From: Marinomonas algicola
GTDB taxonomy: Bacteria; Pseudomonadota; Gammaproteobacteria; Pseudomonadales; Marinomonadaceae
DNA length: 64,000 nucleotides
Reading direction: 5' to 3'
NCBI RefSeq assembly: GCF_014805825.1
Contig: NZ_CP061941.1
Coordinates: 1,240,001 to 1,304,000, forward strand
A program made the position numbers and the translations under genes. A model generated the notes under the pieces. The model had not been told where the DNA came from. It did no database searches and worked only from the letters and a program-made list of their open reading frames with translations. Position 1 is the first letter of the stretch, and each line of letters starts with the position of its first letter. Positions 36,966-44,783 of this stretch are shown here, piece after piece.

Positions 36966-37394
36966 ATGGATTTTGAAACGTCGCTAGGAATGTGTGTGTG
37001 GTTATTATCTCAGTCTGAATACCATAAGAAATGGAGTATAAGAAATCTTGACTCTGAAATAGTCTCTCCTTTACTACATAATCAATTGAAAATTTATTTT
37101 GATGAGAGCCAAAACCCTATTGGCTTGGCTTCATGGGCATGGATAGGCGAAAAACAGAAAAACAGAATTTTACAAGATAAAGGGACTTTAGCGTTTGATG
37201 AATGGCAATCTGGAGAGTTCTTATTGTTTCATGATTATATTGCGCCTTGGGGCCATGCTAAGGCGATTCTAAAAGATTTAAGGACTCATGTTTTTCCGAA
37301 TGAGACCGCCTTTAGCTTAGGTAGAAATATGGATGGCTCAATTCGTAAGGTATATCAGTGGAAAGGCGTCAATGTGAATAAGAAAATATTTTAA
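36966..37394 (+). CDS. HlyC-type toxin-activating lysine acyltransferase
   Basis: A 142-aa cytoplasmic enzyme of the RTX-toxin acyltransferase family, which moves a fatty acyl group from acyl-ACP to lysine side chains of a secreted protein. The catalytic His is H20 in SEYHKKW and the catalytic Asp is D90 in FHDYIAPWG, matching His23 and Asp92 of E. coli HlyC; the SWAWIGE and DEWQSGEF segments also fit. It is shorter than HlyC (about 170 aa). ATG 36966 has AAAGG seven bases ahead and is preferred over ATG 36948. It directly precedes three glycine-rich peptide genes and a type I secretion system, so those peptides are the expected substrates. Confidence 0.82.
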   Translation: MDFETSLGMCVWLLSQSEYHKKWSIRNLDSEIVSPLLHNQLKIYFDESQNPIGLASWAWIGEKQKNRILQDKGTLAFDEWQSGEFLLFHDYIAPWGHAKAILKDLRTHVFPNETAFSLGRNMDGSIRKVYQWKGVNVNKKIF

Positions 37395-37407
37395 AGAAAA
37401 AAGCACT

Positions 37408-37505
37408 AAAATTTAGAAGGTTTTTCCTTCTAGGAGCCGCGCAGCTAATACATGAATGTTAGCTGACTATTCAAACGTGAAAAACTGTAGAAAGGAGTTC
37501 TATTT
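37408..37505 (+). repeat. conserved 5' leader, copy 1 of 3
   Basis: About 98 bases before peptide gene 1 that recur almost unchanged before peptides 2 and 3. Three hairpins: TAGAAGG/CCTTCTA, CAGCTAA/TTAGCTG, and TAGAA/TTCTA with the ribosome site AGGAG in its loop. This copy has GGTTTTT where the others have GGCTTTT and ends the first stem differently. Confidence 0.75.
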
Positions 37506-37769
37506 ATGTCACGTATTTATAAAAAAACCAGCAATGCTAGTTCATCACTTTTATCCGGTATCGCATTTGGAGGCGGAGGTGGTGGAGGAGGTGGCGGTAT
37601 TTATACGAAACGAAGTTGGAGCGGAGTGTCTAGCGAAGAAAAAGCCGCCGCTTGTGCGGCAGGAGCTACGGCAGGCTCTCTTTTGTCTACTTATTCTCCA
37701 CATCCAGTAGGTAAAGCTGTTGGAATCGCGATCTCAGCAGGAACCGCCTATATCTGCACGGACGACTAA
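37506..37769 (+). CDS. glycine-rich secreted peptide 1, microcin-like
   Basis: An 87-aa peptide. The N-terminus MSRIYKKTSNASSSLLSGIA is shared with peptides 2 and 3, then come ten glycines in mixed codons (GGA, GGC, GGT), then a unique C-terminal part with small and hydrophobic residues (AAACAAGATAGSLL, VGKAVGIAISAGTA) and two cysteines, one just after the glycine run's spacer and one at YICTDD near the end. The size, small-residue content, paired cysteines and transporter context resemble class II microcins. No normal double-glycine leader pattern is seen. AGGAG lies 9 bases ahead. This copy has lysines both in the N-terminus (K6, K7) and in the C-terminal part. Confidence 0.75.
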   Translation: MSRIYKKTSNASSSLLSGIAFGGGGGGGGGGIYTKRSWSGVSSEEKAAACAAGATAGSLLSTYSPHPVGKAVGIAISAGTAYICTDD

Positions 37770-37800
37770 ATATTATTTTTAAGTAATATTTATAACAGAA

Positions 37801-37827
37801 GTGTTACGCTTTTAAAGTGCGTAACAC
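37801..37827 (+). terminator. hairpin between peptide 1 and its small partner gene
   Basis: GTGTTACGC (37801-37809) pairs with GCGTAACAC (37819-37827). A weaker AAATATTA/TAATATTT hairpin (37768-37791) precedes it. There is no T run, so it may be an RNA-stability or partial-termination element. Confidence 0.45.
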
Positions 37828-37866
37828 ATCAACTAAAATATAATTCGAAACTAAGATCTCCTTAAA

Positions 37867-38019
37867 ATGATAAAACATACAGTATCACTTTTAATTATTT
37901 TAATTATATCTTCATATTTTATATTCTCATCTGATCTAGATAAGATATTTAAGTTTTTACTAATGCTTGTTGTATTTGTTTGTCATTATTGTTGTGGATC
38001 AGAATACAGAAAAAAATAA
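37867..38019 (+). CDS. 50-aa membrane protein, candidate immunity protein 1
   Basis: A 50-codon frame starting MIKHTVSLLIILIISSYFIF, with a second hydrophobic segment (KFLLMLVVFVCHYCC) and a basic tail SEYRKK: two membrane helices. AAGGAG-like purines (AAGATCTCC is weak) precede it, so the ribosome site is poor. Comparable frames of 49 and 51 codons follow peptides 2 and 3, with unrelated sequence but the same size and membrane character, the usual form of microcin immunity genes. The role is inferred from position and repetition. Confidence 0.55.
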   Translation: MIKHTVSLLIILIISSYFIFSSDLDKIFKFLLMLVVFVCHYCCGSEYRKK

Positions 38020-38113
38020 TTTGATTTTGTTAATAAGATGTTTTGTTTTAGATGGTTGGTAATATAATTAAAACCAATTTTTAATGACTAGAAAAGATGT
38101 CAATTTACATAGT

Positions 38114-38239
38114 ACGATATTTTAAATAATATAAACGTATTAAAATTTAGAAGGCTTTTCCTTCTAATAACAGCGCAGCTAATACATGAATGTTAGCTGA
38201 CTATTCAAACGTGAAAAACTGTAGAAAGGAGTTCTATTT
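38114..38239 (+). repeat. conserved 5' leader, copy 2 of 3
   Basis: Shared with copy 3 over about 126 bases, including an upstream ACGATATTTTAAATAATAT stretch that copy 1 lacks. The first stem here is a perfect 8 bp: TTAGAAGG (38147-38154) with CCTTCTAA (38160-38167). The CAGCTAA/TTAGCTG and AGGAG-loop hairpins are unchanged. Confidence 0.8.
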
Positions 38240-38542
38240 ATGTCACGTATTTATAAAAAAACCAGCAATGCAAGTTCATCACTTTTATCCGGTATCGCAT
38301 TTGGAGGCGGTGGAGGCGGTGGTGGTAATAATGGCGCGCGGCGCTCTGTTCAAGCTCGTCGTGAAGCTCAATATGGAAATACATGGAGTGATTCAACATG
38401 TGATACTTTAGGTGATACAAACGCGGTATCAGGTACCGTTTCATTTGTGTCTGGTGTTACTCCTGGAGGTCAAGCTGTATCATTAGCTGCCGGTTTAGTC
38501 TCGGCAGCAGGAACAGCGATCCAATATAATAACTGTGACTAG
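38240..38542 (+). CDS. glycine-rich secreted peptide 2, microcin-like
   Basis: A 100-aa peptide with the same N-terminus as peptide 1, eight glycines, then NNGARRSVQARREAQ and a small-residue C-terminal part (VSFVSGVTPGGQAVSLAAGLVSAAGTA). It has two cysteines, in DSTCDT and in the last residues NNCD, a spacing that would allow one disulfide loop over most of the C-terminal part. Its only lysines are K6 and K7 in the shared N-terminus, which matters if the HlyC-type enzyme acylates it. A perfect 14-bp hairpin follows within three bases of the stop. Confidence 0.75.
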   Translation: MSRIYKKTSNASSSLLSGIAFGGGGGGGGNNGARRSVQARREAQYGNTWSDSTCDTLGDTNAVSGTVSFVSGVTPGGQAVSLAAGLVSAAGTAIQYNNCD

Positions 38543-38544
38543 AG

Positions 38545-38580
38545 AAAACACCCTATATTAAATTTGATATAGGGTGTTTT
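38545..38580 (+). terminator. strong hairpin after peptide 2
   Basis: AAAACACCCTATAT (38545-38558) pairs perfectly with ATATAGGGTGTTTT (38567-38580). It lies between peptide 2 and its small partner gene and would attenuate transcription into the latter. Confidence 0.75.
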
Positions 38581-38592
38581 ATAGGATGTTAG

Positions 38593-38742
38593 ATGACTAG
38601 AACTCAAAGAGCTATAATTCCTGGTATGTTAGCCTCTTTTTGGCTTGGTAAAACGAATCCAGAATTCATTGATGGTGTTGTTATCGTGTTAATCTTGATA
38701 ATAATAGCTTCTATTAATATTTATTTTGAAAATAAATATTAA
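38593..38742 (+). CDS. 49-aa membrane protein, candidate immunity protein 2
   Basis: A 49-codon frame, MTRTQRAIIPGMLASFWLGK at the start, then DGVVIVLILIIIASINIYF as a strong membrane helix and a short NKY end. It lies 12 bases after the hairpin that follows peptide 2; GGATG-like bases precede the start. No family recognised. It is called for its matching position and size to the frames after peptides 1 and 3. Confidence 0.55.
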   Translation: MTRTQRAIIPGMLASFWLGKTNPEFIDGVVIVLILIIIASINIYFENKY

Positions 38743-38888
38743 TAGAAGGAGGGCTTTATATGTTAATAATGTATCTATTTATTTTATGGTTTTAGTTTAA
38801 AATATATGAGAATTAAAAATTTAAAATGTTATAGAGATGGTTCGAAAGTTATACTGCCAATCACTGTGATTTTGAAAATGTAAATAAA

Positions 38889-39014
38889 ACGATATTTTAA
38901 ATAATATAAACGTATTACAATTTAGAAGGCTTTTCCTTCTAATAACAGTGCAGCTAATACATGAATGTTAGCTGACTATTCAAACGTGAAAAACTGTAGA
39001 AAGGAGTTCTATTT
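38889..39014 (+). repeat. conserved 5' leader, copy 3 of 3
   Basis: Nearly identical to copy 2, with GTGCAG in place of GCGCAG and ACAATTT in place of AAAATTT. All three hairpins are kept, including AGGAG in the loop of TAGAA/TTCTA next to the start codon. Confidence 0.8.
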
Positions 39015-39340
39015 ATGTCACGTATTTATAAAAAAACCAGCAATGCACGTTCATCACTTTTATCCGGTATCGCATTTGGTGTGGTGGTGGTGGTGGTGGT
39101 GGTGGTGGTGGTGGTAGTTTTTGGAGTGAACCTGATACTATTTGCACTGGCGCTGCGAACGTGGCTGCTTATGGTTTTACAACATCGGCGACAACAGTCG
39201 CTACTATTGGCGGCGGACTAATCGCAGGTCCTGTAGGAGCGACATTAGCAGGTACGACAACAGGCTTGGCCACTCAAGCATTATCAGGTGATATCTATAA
39301 TGCAGTTTATAATGACTGCATGGGTGCTTTTGAGGATTAA
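39015..39340 (+). pseudogene. glycine-rich secreted peptide 3, frameshifted in its GGT tract
   Basis: The N-terminus MSRIYKKTSNARSSLLSGIA is intact. After GGT at 39078-39080 comes GT (39081-39082) and then eleven GGT units (39083-39115): one G is missing. As written, the frame reads a run of valines and stops at 39221. Restoring one base gives twelve or so glycines followed by SFWSEPDTICTGAANVAAYG, a small-residue middle and DCMGAFED, ending TAA at 39338-39340, with two cysteines placed as in peptides 1 and 2. A true inactivating mutation, a sequencing error in the repeat, or expression by slippage are all possible. The restored form has lysine only at K6 and K7. Confidence 0.7.
39083..39115 (+). 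repeat. (GGT)11 tract in peptide gene 3
   Basis: Eleven uninterrupted GGT units. Peptides 1 and 2 encode the same glycine run with mixed GGA, GGC and GGT codons. Slippage by whole units would alter glycine number, not frame. Confidence 0.9.
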
Positions 39341-39345
39341 AAATA

Positions 39346-39376
39346 AAAGAGCATGGTGTAAAAGCCATGCTTTTTG
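39346..39376 (+). terminator. terminator after peptide 3
   Basis: AGCATGG (39350-39356) pairs with CCATGCT (39365-39371), flanked by an A run before and T run after. It lies between peptide 3 and its small partner gene. Confidence 0.7.
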
Positions 39377-39388
39377 GATTGTGTAATT

Positions 39389-39544
39389 ATGAAATTATTT
39401 TTTCTTATCTTTCTTGTAATGATTTTTATAAAGTCATGTTTTTTGTTTATTTTTTATGATGGGTTTATTAAATTAGAAAGCATAATTCATCTTCTTGTTC
39501 TTTCAGTTTTAATTTCATTTTTTATAACTAGAGCTAGAAAATAA
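39389..39544 (+). CDS. 51-aa membrane protein, candidate immunity protein 3
   Basis: A 51-codon frame beginning MKLFFLIFLVMIFIKSCFLF, with a short polar turn (DGFIKLES) and a second helix (IHLLVLSVLISFFI) before a basic end TRARK. This is the same two-helix layout as the frame after peptide 1, without close sequence identity. No clear ribosome site. The immunity role is inferred from context. Confidence 0.55.
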   Translation: MKLFFLIFLVMIFIKSCFLFIFYDGFIKLESIIHLLVLSVLISFFITRARK

Positions 39545-39726
39545 GTTTTATTTATTTATTTATTTATTCGGGCGTTGATCTGTTTTTATGCATCGTTGGT
39601 CTTATAGGACTTGCTATTCATAACAGTTTTCTTTGGTTTATATGCTCATTCAGAAATGATTTTGAGTAGTTCACTAAAATTAAGGGTTTTGTAAAATATC
39701 AACAGCTAGGACGCATGGAGGCGCCT

Positions 39727-42024
39727 ATGACTAATCACTACGCTAACAGAGTACCAAGAAGAATTCCTGCATTGGTCAAAGAAGATTTTCTTAACCAACT
39801 AGATCAATCTTTGAGCGATCTTGGTATTAACGCTCGCTTAGGTCTGTTGTTATCTGCCAATATTATTGATAACCATATTGCGACTACTATCGTGATGAAA
39901 ACGCTGGAGCAATATAATGACGTTGACTATCAATGGATGGATTTCAGTGCTCTTTTTAAGTCTGGCCTTCCGAAAGAAGCGCAGATCATTCTTTTATCAA
40001 AGAATGGTGATACGTTTCTACTGAGTCGGGGAGAAGGTGATAACTTTATTCTACGTACGTTTTTTCATCTCGATCAAGAGGTGTTCCGTCACCAAGACAC
40101 ACTATCGAATTTGATGAAAGACTTTAATATAGTGGCCCAGGCTTTGGTTATAAAAAGTGCTTGTACATCACCAAAAAAAGAAAACAAAAGTCCTCAAAAC
40201 TACACTTATCATCATTTCTTTCGCCATAAAAAAACCATTCTAAGTATCATTGGTTCGGCTGTTTTTATGGCGTTATTGGGTGTCGCAACGCCACTAGGCT
40301 TCCAAACCTTTACCGATAAAATATTGCCTTATTCGGCAACCGGTTCGTTGTATGTTGTGGCGACCTTTTTATTATTATCCGCTATCGCATCAAGTGTTTT
40401 TAAATGCTTCCATGATTTTCAAGAAAATGTCTTGTTTGCTAAATATCAGAACGGGTTAGGGAAAGACGTTTTTAATCGTTTATTGGGCATGGAGGTTGCT
40501 TATTTTGACCAGCATAAAGTTGGCGATTTAACTAAATTAGTGGATCAGGTAAAAGAAGCGTCTAACTTTTTAATCCGACAAGCTTTGGCGTCTGTTGTTT
40601 CGGTTATCTCTTTGGTTATTGTGCTGCCTATTTTGTTTATTTACAGTGCTAAGTTGACGGGAATAGTACTGATTATTGGAGTGTTAATGGCGTTTACTAT
40701 TGGCGTTGCACTTAAGCCAATTCGTAACAGAGTGATGCAAGCGTATGGTTACGATGCTGGTTTTCAATCAACTTTAATTGAGACTCTAAAGGGGATGAAA
40801 ACCATAAAATCTTTATCGAATGAATCGCATTTTCGTAATAGAGCCAATATCTCTTTGGAGACCAATTTGTATGGGGGCTTTAATGTTGCAAGACTAAGTA
40901 ATGTTGTAAGTGCATTGGTTAACTTTCAAAGCCAACTCATTACTATTTCGGTGATTTTCTTTGGTGCACAAGCTGTATTTTCTAATGAACTGACCATAGG
41001 CCAATTGATTGCTTTTAATATGTTGGCAAATAATGTGGTGAATCCATTGGTTGCTTTGGTGATGACCGCAAGCGGTTGGGAAAATTTTAAGCTGGCCAAT
41101 AATAAATTGAATGAACTGCATACTCAGACGTCTTCAGAAAGACCATTGTATTCAGACAAGATCGATTTGAATGGTGATATAGAATTTGATGATGTTTGGT
41201 TTTGTTATCCTAAGCTAGAATCAGAAAGCACAGACCTAAAAGAAGAAAAGTATGTATTGAAAGGCGTCAGTTTTTGTATCTCCCAAGGTGACATCATGGG
41301 TATTGTTGGAAGCAGTGGCTCTGGTAAATCCACAGTGGCGGCCTTGCTAATGGGGTTTTATAAACCAACGAAAGGGAAGATTAAAATTAATGGTTTTGAT
41401 ATCAGCTTGCTAACTCCTGAGTTATTGCGATCTCATATTTCTTCAGTTCAGCAAACCAGTTTTTTATTTAATGCCTCAGTAATTGAAAACATTCACCTTG
41501 GTCGATTGGGCTCTTCTGTAGAGGATATTCAAGGTGCATTAAAAGGCGCTGGGGCGGAAGACTTTGTCGACACTATGCCGCATAAAATGTATACGAAACT
41601 GTCAGAGGACGGTGATAATCTATCAGGAGGCCAAAGACAGAGACTTGCCATTGCTAGAGCGTTGGTGAGACAAGCCGATATTTTGCTGTTCGATGAAGCG
41701 ACTAGCGCACTAGATAATCAGACGGAAGATAGAATAAAAGAGACGATTTATAAGGCGTGCCGAAACAAAACGGCATTAATCATTGCCCATCGTTTAAATA
41801 CCTTATCTTACTGCGATAAACTGATTGTGATGACTCAAGGTCGTGTTGAGATAATAGGAACACATGAAGATTTGATTCAAACTGAAAACAGTTACAGCAA
41901 AATGTGGTCGTCTCTCTCTAGCCGAACAGATGAGAAGAGGGCGCTGAACAATACATTACCTAAACAAGGATGTTTAAGTAAGGCACTTAAGGAAGAGAAT
42001 CAAGCGCATGCGATACAGTTTTAG
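39727..42024 (+). CDS. HlyB-type ABC exporter with degenerate peptidase domain
   Basis: A 765-aa type I secretion transporter. Residues 1 to about 150 fit a C39-like domain, but no catalytic Cys or His of a working C39 peptidase is seen, so it would bind cargo rather than cut a double-glycine leader. Membrane helices follow, then the ATPase: Walker A GSSGSGKST (528-536), signature LSGGQRQRLAIARAL (from 632) and LLFDEATSALD. ATG 39727 was chosen because GGAGG lies five bases ahead; an ATG at 39715 is in frame. It overlaps the HlyD gene by 17 bases. The cargo is presumably the glycine-rich peptides just upstream. Confidence 0.88.
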   Translation: MTNHYANRVPRRIPALVKEDFLNQLDQSLSDLGINARLGLLLSANIIDNHIATTIVMKTLEQYNDVDYQWMDFSALFKSGLPKEAQIILLSKNGDTFLLSRGEGDNFILRTFFHLDQEVFRHQDTLSNLMKDFNIVAQALVIKSACTSPKKENKSPQNYTYHHFFRHKKTILSIIGSAVFMALLGVATPLGFQTFTDKILPYSATGSLYVVATFLLLSAIASSVFKCFHDFQENVLFAKYQNGLGKDVFNRLLGMEVAYFDQHKVGDLTKLVDQVKEASNFLIRQALASVVSVISLVIVLPILFIYSAKLTGIVLIIGVLMAFTIGVALKPIRNRVMQAYGYDAGFQSTLIETLKGMKTIKSLSNESHFRNRANISLETNLYGGFNVARLSNVVSALVNFQSQLITISVIFFGAQAVFSNELTIGQLIAFNMLANNVVNPLVALVMTASGWENFKLANNKLNELHTQTSSERPLYSDKIDLNGDIEFDDVWFCYPKLESESTDLKEEKYVLKGVSFCISQGDIMGIVGSSGSGKSTVAALLMGFYKPTKGKIKINGFDISLLTPELLRSHISSVQQTSFLFNASVIENIHLGRLGSSVEDIQGALKGAGAEDFVDTMPHKMYTKLSEDGDNLSGGQRQRLAIARALVRQADILLFDEATSALDNQTEDRIKETIYKACRNKTALIIAHRLNTLSYCDKLIVMTQGRVEIIGTHEDLIQTENSYSKMWSSLSSRTDEKRALNNTLPKQGCLSKALKEENQAHAIQF

Positions 42025-43363
42025 AGAGATACATACCCTCAATATTTTGAGTGATAACCCTATATACAGCCAATATTTTAGGACGCCTAATGATCTGAAA
42101 GTCATGGTATGGATAATTCTACTTTGTTTTTTGGTGGCCACTGTAGGTGCGTTTTTGTTCACGGTTGATAAGATTGTGCCTGCACGAGGGATTATTGACA
42201 CCAAATCTGAATTGTTTGACGTTCGCAATACCGAACCTGGTTTTATTGAAAAAATGTTTGTGAGGGAAGGCGATCTAGTCAACATGGGTCAAGTATTAAT
42301 TCAATTCGATACCGAATTCATTGACCTTGAAATAAATAGCTTACAGCAACAAAAGGACAATTTATCCAGAAATATATGGAGCGATTTTTTTCAAATAAAA
42401 AAATTAATTGATACTCAGACAAAGACAACACTGAGTCTTTCTTTGGAGAAGATTCCCAATCCTATTAATCAATTAGGTTACGGAGAGTATTTGTCAAAAC
42501 CATTTCTCGATACTAAAGCGGTTAATGACGAGCGTCAGCGTAATTTAGTCGAGCAAGTACGGTCTGGTCAGCGCCAACAGGACAATATTCGCGCTCGAAT
42601 AGTGTTACAACAAAAAGAAAGGCAAAGAATAAAGCGTTTGTATATAGATGGTATTGAAAGTCTATCCAGTCTTGATCAAGTTGAAGCCAATGTGTTGTCA
42701 TTGCAAGCGCAATATGAAAGTAACCTTGATAAGGTTCAGTCTTTAGAGGCCGAAATTCAACAGTTAGAAAAACAACAAACTCAAGCGCAAAGCGAATACG
42801 TATTGGATCGGTTGATCCGTATACACGATCAGTTGGATAACTTTCATCGAATTGAATTTGAGTTATCGTCAAAGCAACGTACCAAAACAGACCTTAAGGT
42901 AACATCGCCGATTGATGGAACCATTGATGCTTTAATGGTTCAAGGTGACAACGAGCGAATACCAGAGACAACAACACTGCTTTCTATACGACCACGCTAC
43001 TCTGAACAAGATTTAGAAATAGATATTCAAATTCCGGCAAGTTATGCCATTTGGGTGAATCCCGGCATGGTTTTTCGAGCTAGCTCCCTAGGGAACAATC
43101 CTGATGATCATGGTTATATCTTAGGAGAAATTACATTTATTGCGGCGTCTTCGCAAATTGACGAGTCATCGAGTGAAAGGGTTTATCGAATGAAAGGGAA
43201 AATTTCGGAAATAAAAGCGCTAAGAGTCGATTCTAAGGAGACATTATTACGTCCTGGAAGCGCCTTAACTGTTGACATTCGTGCTGGTGAAAGGCGTTTA
43301 ATCAATTATATTTTTGATCCTTTTACTAAGTATCTACGGACAGCCCTAAGTGAACCATCATGA
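42008..43363 (+). CDS. HlyD-type membrane fusion protein
   Basis: A 451-aa periplasmic adaptor linking the ABC exporter to the outer-membrane channel. A single membrane helix lies at about 33-53, followed by the biotinyl-lipoyl half motif (VRNTEPGFIEKMFVREGDLV), a long coiled coil of roughly residues 85-285 and the second lipoyl half (LKVTSPIDGTIDALMVQGDN), then a beta-rich C-terminus ending RLINYIFDPFTKYLRTAL, typical of HlyD. It overlaps its neighbours on both sides (17 bases with the exporter, ATGA with the channel gene). Confidence 0.9.
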   Translation: MRYSFREIHTLNILSDNPIYSQYFRTPNDLKVMVWIILLCFLVATVGAFLFTVDKIVPARGIIDTKSELFDVRNTEPGFIEKMFVREGDLVNMGQVLIQFDTEFIDLEINSLQQQKDNLSRNIWSDFFQIKKLIDTQTKTTLSLSLEKIPNPINQLGYGEYLSKPFLDTKAVNDERQRNLVEQVRSGQRQQDNIRARIVLQQKERQRIKRLYIDGIESLSSLDQVEANVLSLQAQYESNLDKVQSLEAEIQQLEKQQTQAQSEYVLDRLIRIHDQLDNFHRIEFELSSKQRTKTDLKVTSPIDGTIDALMVQGDNERIPETTTLLSIRPRYSEQDLEIDIQIPASYAIWVNPGMVFRASSLGNNPDDHGYILGEITFIAASSQIDESSSERVYRMKGKISEIKALRVDSKETLLRPGSALTVDIRAGERRLINYIFDPFTKYLRTALSEPS

Positions 43364-44745
43364 ATCGTTTAGTCATCGTTGTTTTATGGTTTTTCTCTGT
43401 TGAGTGCTTCGCTGAACAAGTATTAAATTTAAAGCACTATCTGGATCTTCATCTTAAGCAAAATCATCGGTTAACAGCACTGTTAATACAGCAACCCAGT
43501 CAATCTTTAGCTTTACAAATCGGTCGAGAGTATTGGAAGCCCAGTGTATCGGCTGTTGCCGCAGTGGAAGAGCAACGATCAAGTAGTTTGGCTGATCAAA
43601 TGTCTTTCCATCAATTCAGTGCGGGTATTGAGAGCCAGTGGGTATCGGATATTGGTACACAGGTCACACTGAATATAAGCCAATTGAATGGTGAAGGTCT
43701 GGGTAAAGAGGTTTTATTTAAACAGCAAAGTGCACAAAAATTGACAGCGACCATTACTCAGCCTTTATTAAAGCATAACCGTGTGCGTTATCAGCATATT
43801 GAGCAGAGATTAGCTGAAAACCAATGGTTGCAATTTATTAATTCGCAAAACCAAGTGAAATTGAATGTGTATCGTGATGCTTTATCTGGTTTTTTAGATT
43901 ATCAAATTGCTTATGAGAATTGGGCTCTTCAATCGGCTTTATTGACCAGCATAAAGAAGACCGAAATGTTAGTCGAAAAAATGTATGAAGTCGAGAAAGC
44001 GACACTGTACGAGCGCCAGCAAGCGCGTCTTCAACGTCTGACTCAAGAGGCTGAGGTGAACAGTGCATTTTCTCAATTGGCTGTTTCTCAAAGTGCCGCT
44101 TATCTTGAAGTACGGTCAAATGAAACATTGTTACTTCAGCCTTTTTCTTTAACGGAATTTATTCGCTTAATGATTGACTCGGCGAGCGTTCCTTTGCGGT
44201 TAGATGAACATCCTGATTACTTAGCATTAAGACTAATGTATGAGTCGTCAAGTTTGGCGTATCAGAAAGAAGAAGACGCCTTAAAGGCTAATCTGGATGT
44301 TTTTTATCAAATTCAAAAGACGCATTATCAAACGTCCATGAATGAAAAAGAGGAGGTTTTTGGGTTGCGGTTTTCTTATTTATTAACCAATAAGAGTGTT
44401 CAGCTGCAACGGTCTTCGTTGAAAGCCAAAGTCGAGAGTGCGGAATTGGAACAGCAATTAGCCTTGCACAAAATGACTGTGCTATATGATGGCTATGTAA
44501 AAAACAGTCAAAGTCTAGCCAAGCAAGTGGGTGCATTGGCCAATCAAGTCGAGTTGGCGAAAACGGGTCTAGAGCAACAAAGGCGACGTTATCAAGTTGG
44601 TAAGGCCAGTTACTTTTCATTAGAAGAGGTGCAAAAGGAGTTGATTGATCAACAAATTGAATGGTTAGGTAAGCAAAAGAACTTAATTGAGTCGTTAATT
44701 CTAGTGTCCTACTACACTCAGTTTGATATTAGAAATGCCCTATAA
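43360..44745 (+). CDS. TolC-like outer-membrane efflux protein
   Basis: A 461-aa outer-membrane channel component. The first 18 residues (MNRLVIVVLWFFSVECFA) are a signal peptide. The rest is largely alpha-helical with coiled-coil character, and near the end AKTGLEQQRRRYQVGKASYFSLEEVQKEL is the familiar TolC-family repeat region. Dedicated TolC genes inside microcin clusters are uncommon; many rely on a shared one elsewhere. ATGA overlap with HlyD shows coupling. Confidence 0.83.
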   Translation: MNRLVIVVLWFFSVECFAEQVLNLKHYLDLHLKQNHRLTALLIQQPSQSLALQIGREYWKPSVSAVAAVEEQRSSSLADQMSFHQFSAGIESQWVSDIGTQVTLNISQLNGEGLGKEVLFKQQSAQKLTATITQPLLKHNRVRYQHIEQRLAENQWLQFINSQNQVKLNVYRDALSGFLDYQIAYENWALQSALLTSIKKTEMLVEKMYEVEKATLYERQQARLQRLTQEAEVNSAFSQLAVSQSAAYLEVRSNETLLLQPFSLTEFIRLMIDSASVPLRLDEHPDYLALRLMYESSSLAYQKEEDALKANLDVFYQIQKTHYQTSMNEKEEVFGLRFSYLLTNKSVQLQRSSLKAKVESAELEQQLALHKMTVLYDGYVKNSQSLAKQVGALANQVELAKTGLEQQRRRYQVGKASYFSLEEVQKELIDQQIEWLGKQKNLIESLILVSYYTQFDIRNAL

Positions 44746-44783
44746 ATGTGTTTATTTAGAGCCACTATTTCAAGGATGGAAAT

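Noticed and set aside
37456..37710. Open frame starting MLADYSNVKNCRKEFYLCHVF upstream of peptide 1, with matching starts before peptides 2 and 3
   Set aside because: It only translates the conserved 5' leader and then runs out of frame through the peptide gene; the three versions diverge at once and end at different points.
39083..39115. Phase variation by GGT slippage switching peptide 3 on and off
   Set aside because: Gain or loss of whole GGT units changes glycine number but not frame; the single-base lesion lies outside the repeat unit period.
39015..39221. Poly-valine version of peptide 3 as a genuine separate protein
   Set aside because: The reading begins in frame with the shared N-terminus and turns to valine only because one G is missing; the restored frame continues to a proper two-cysteine end.
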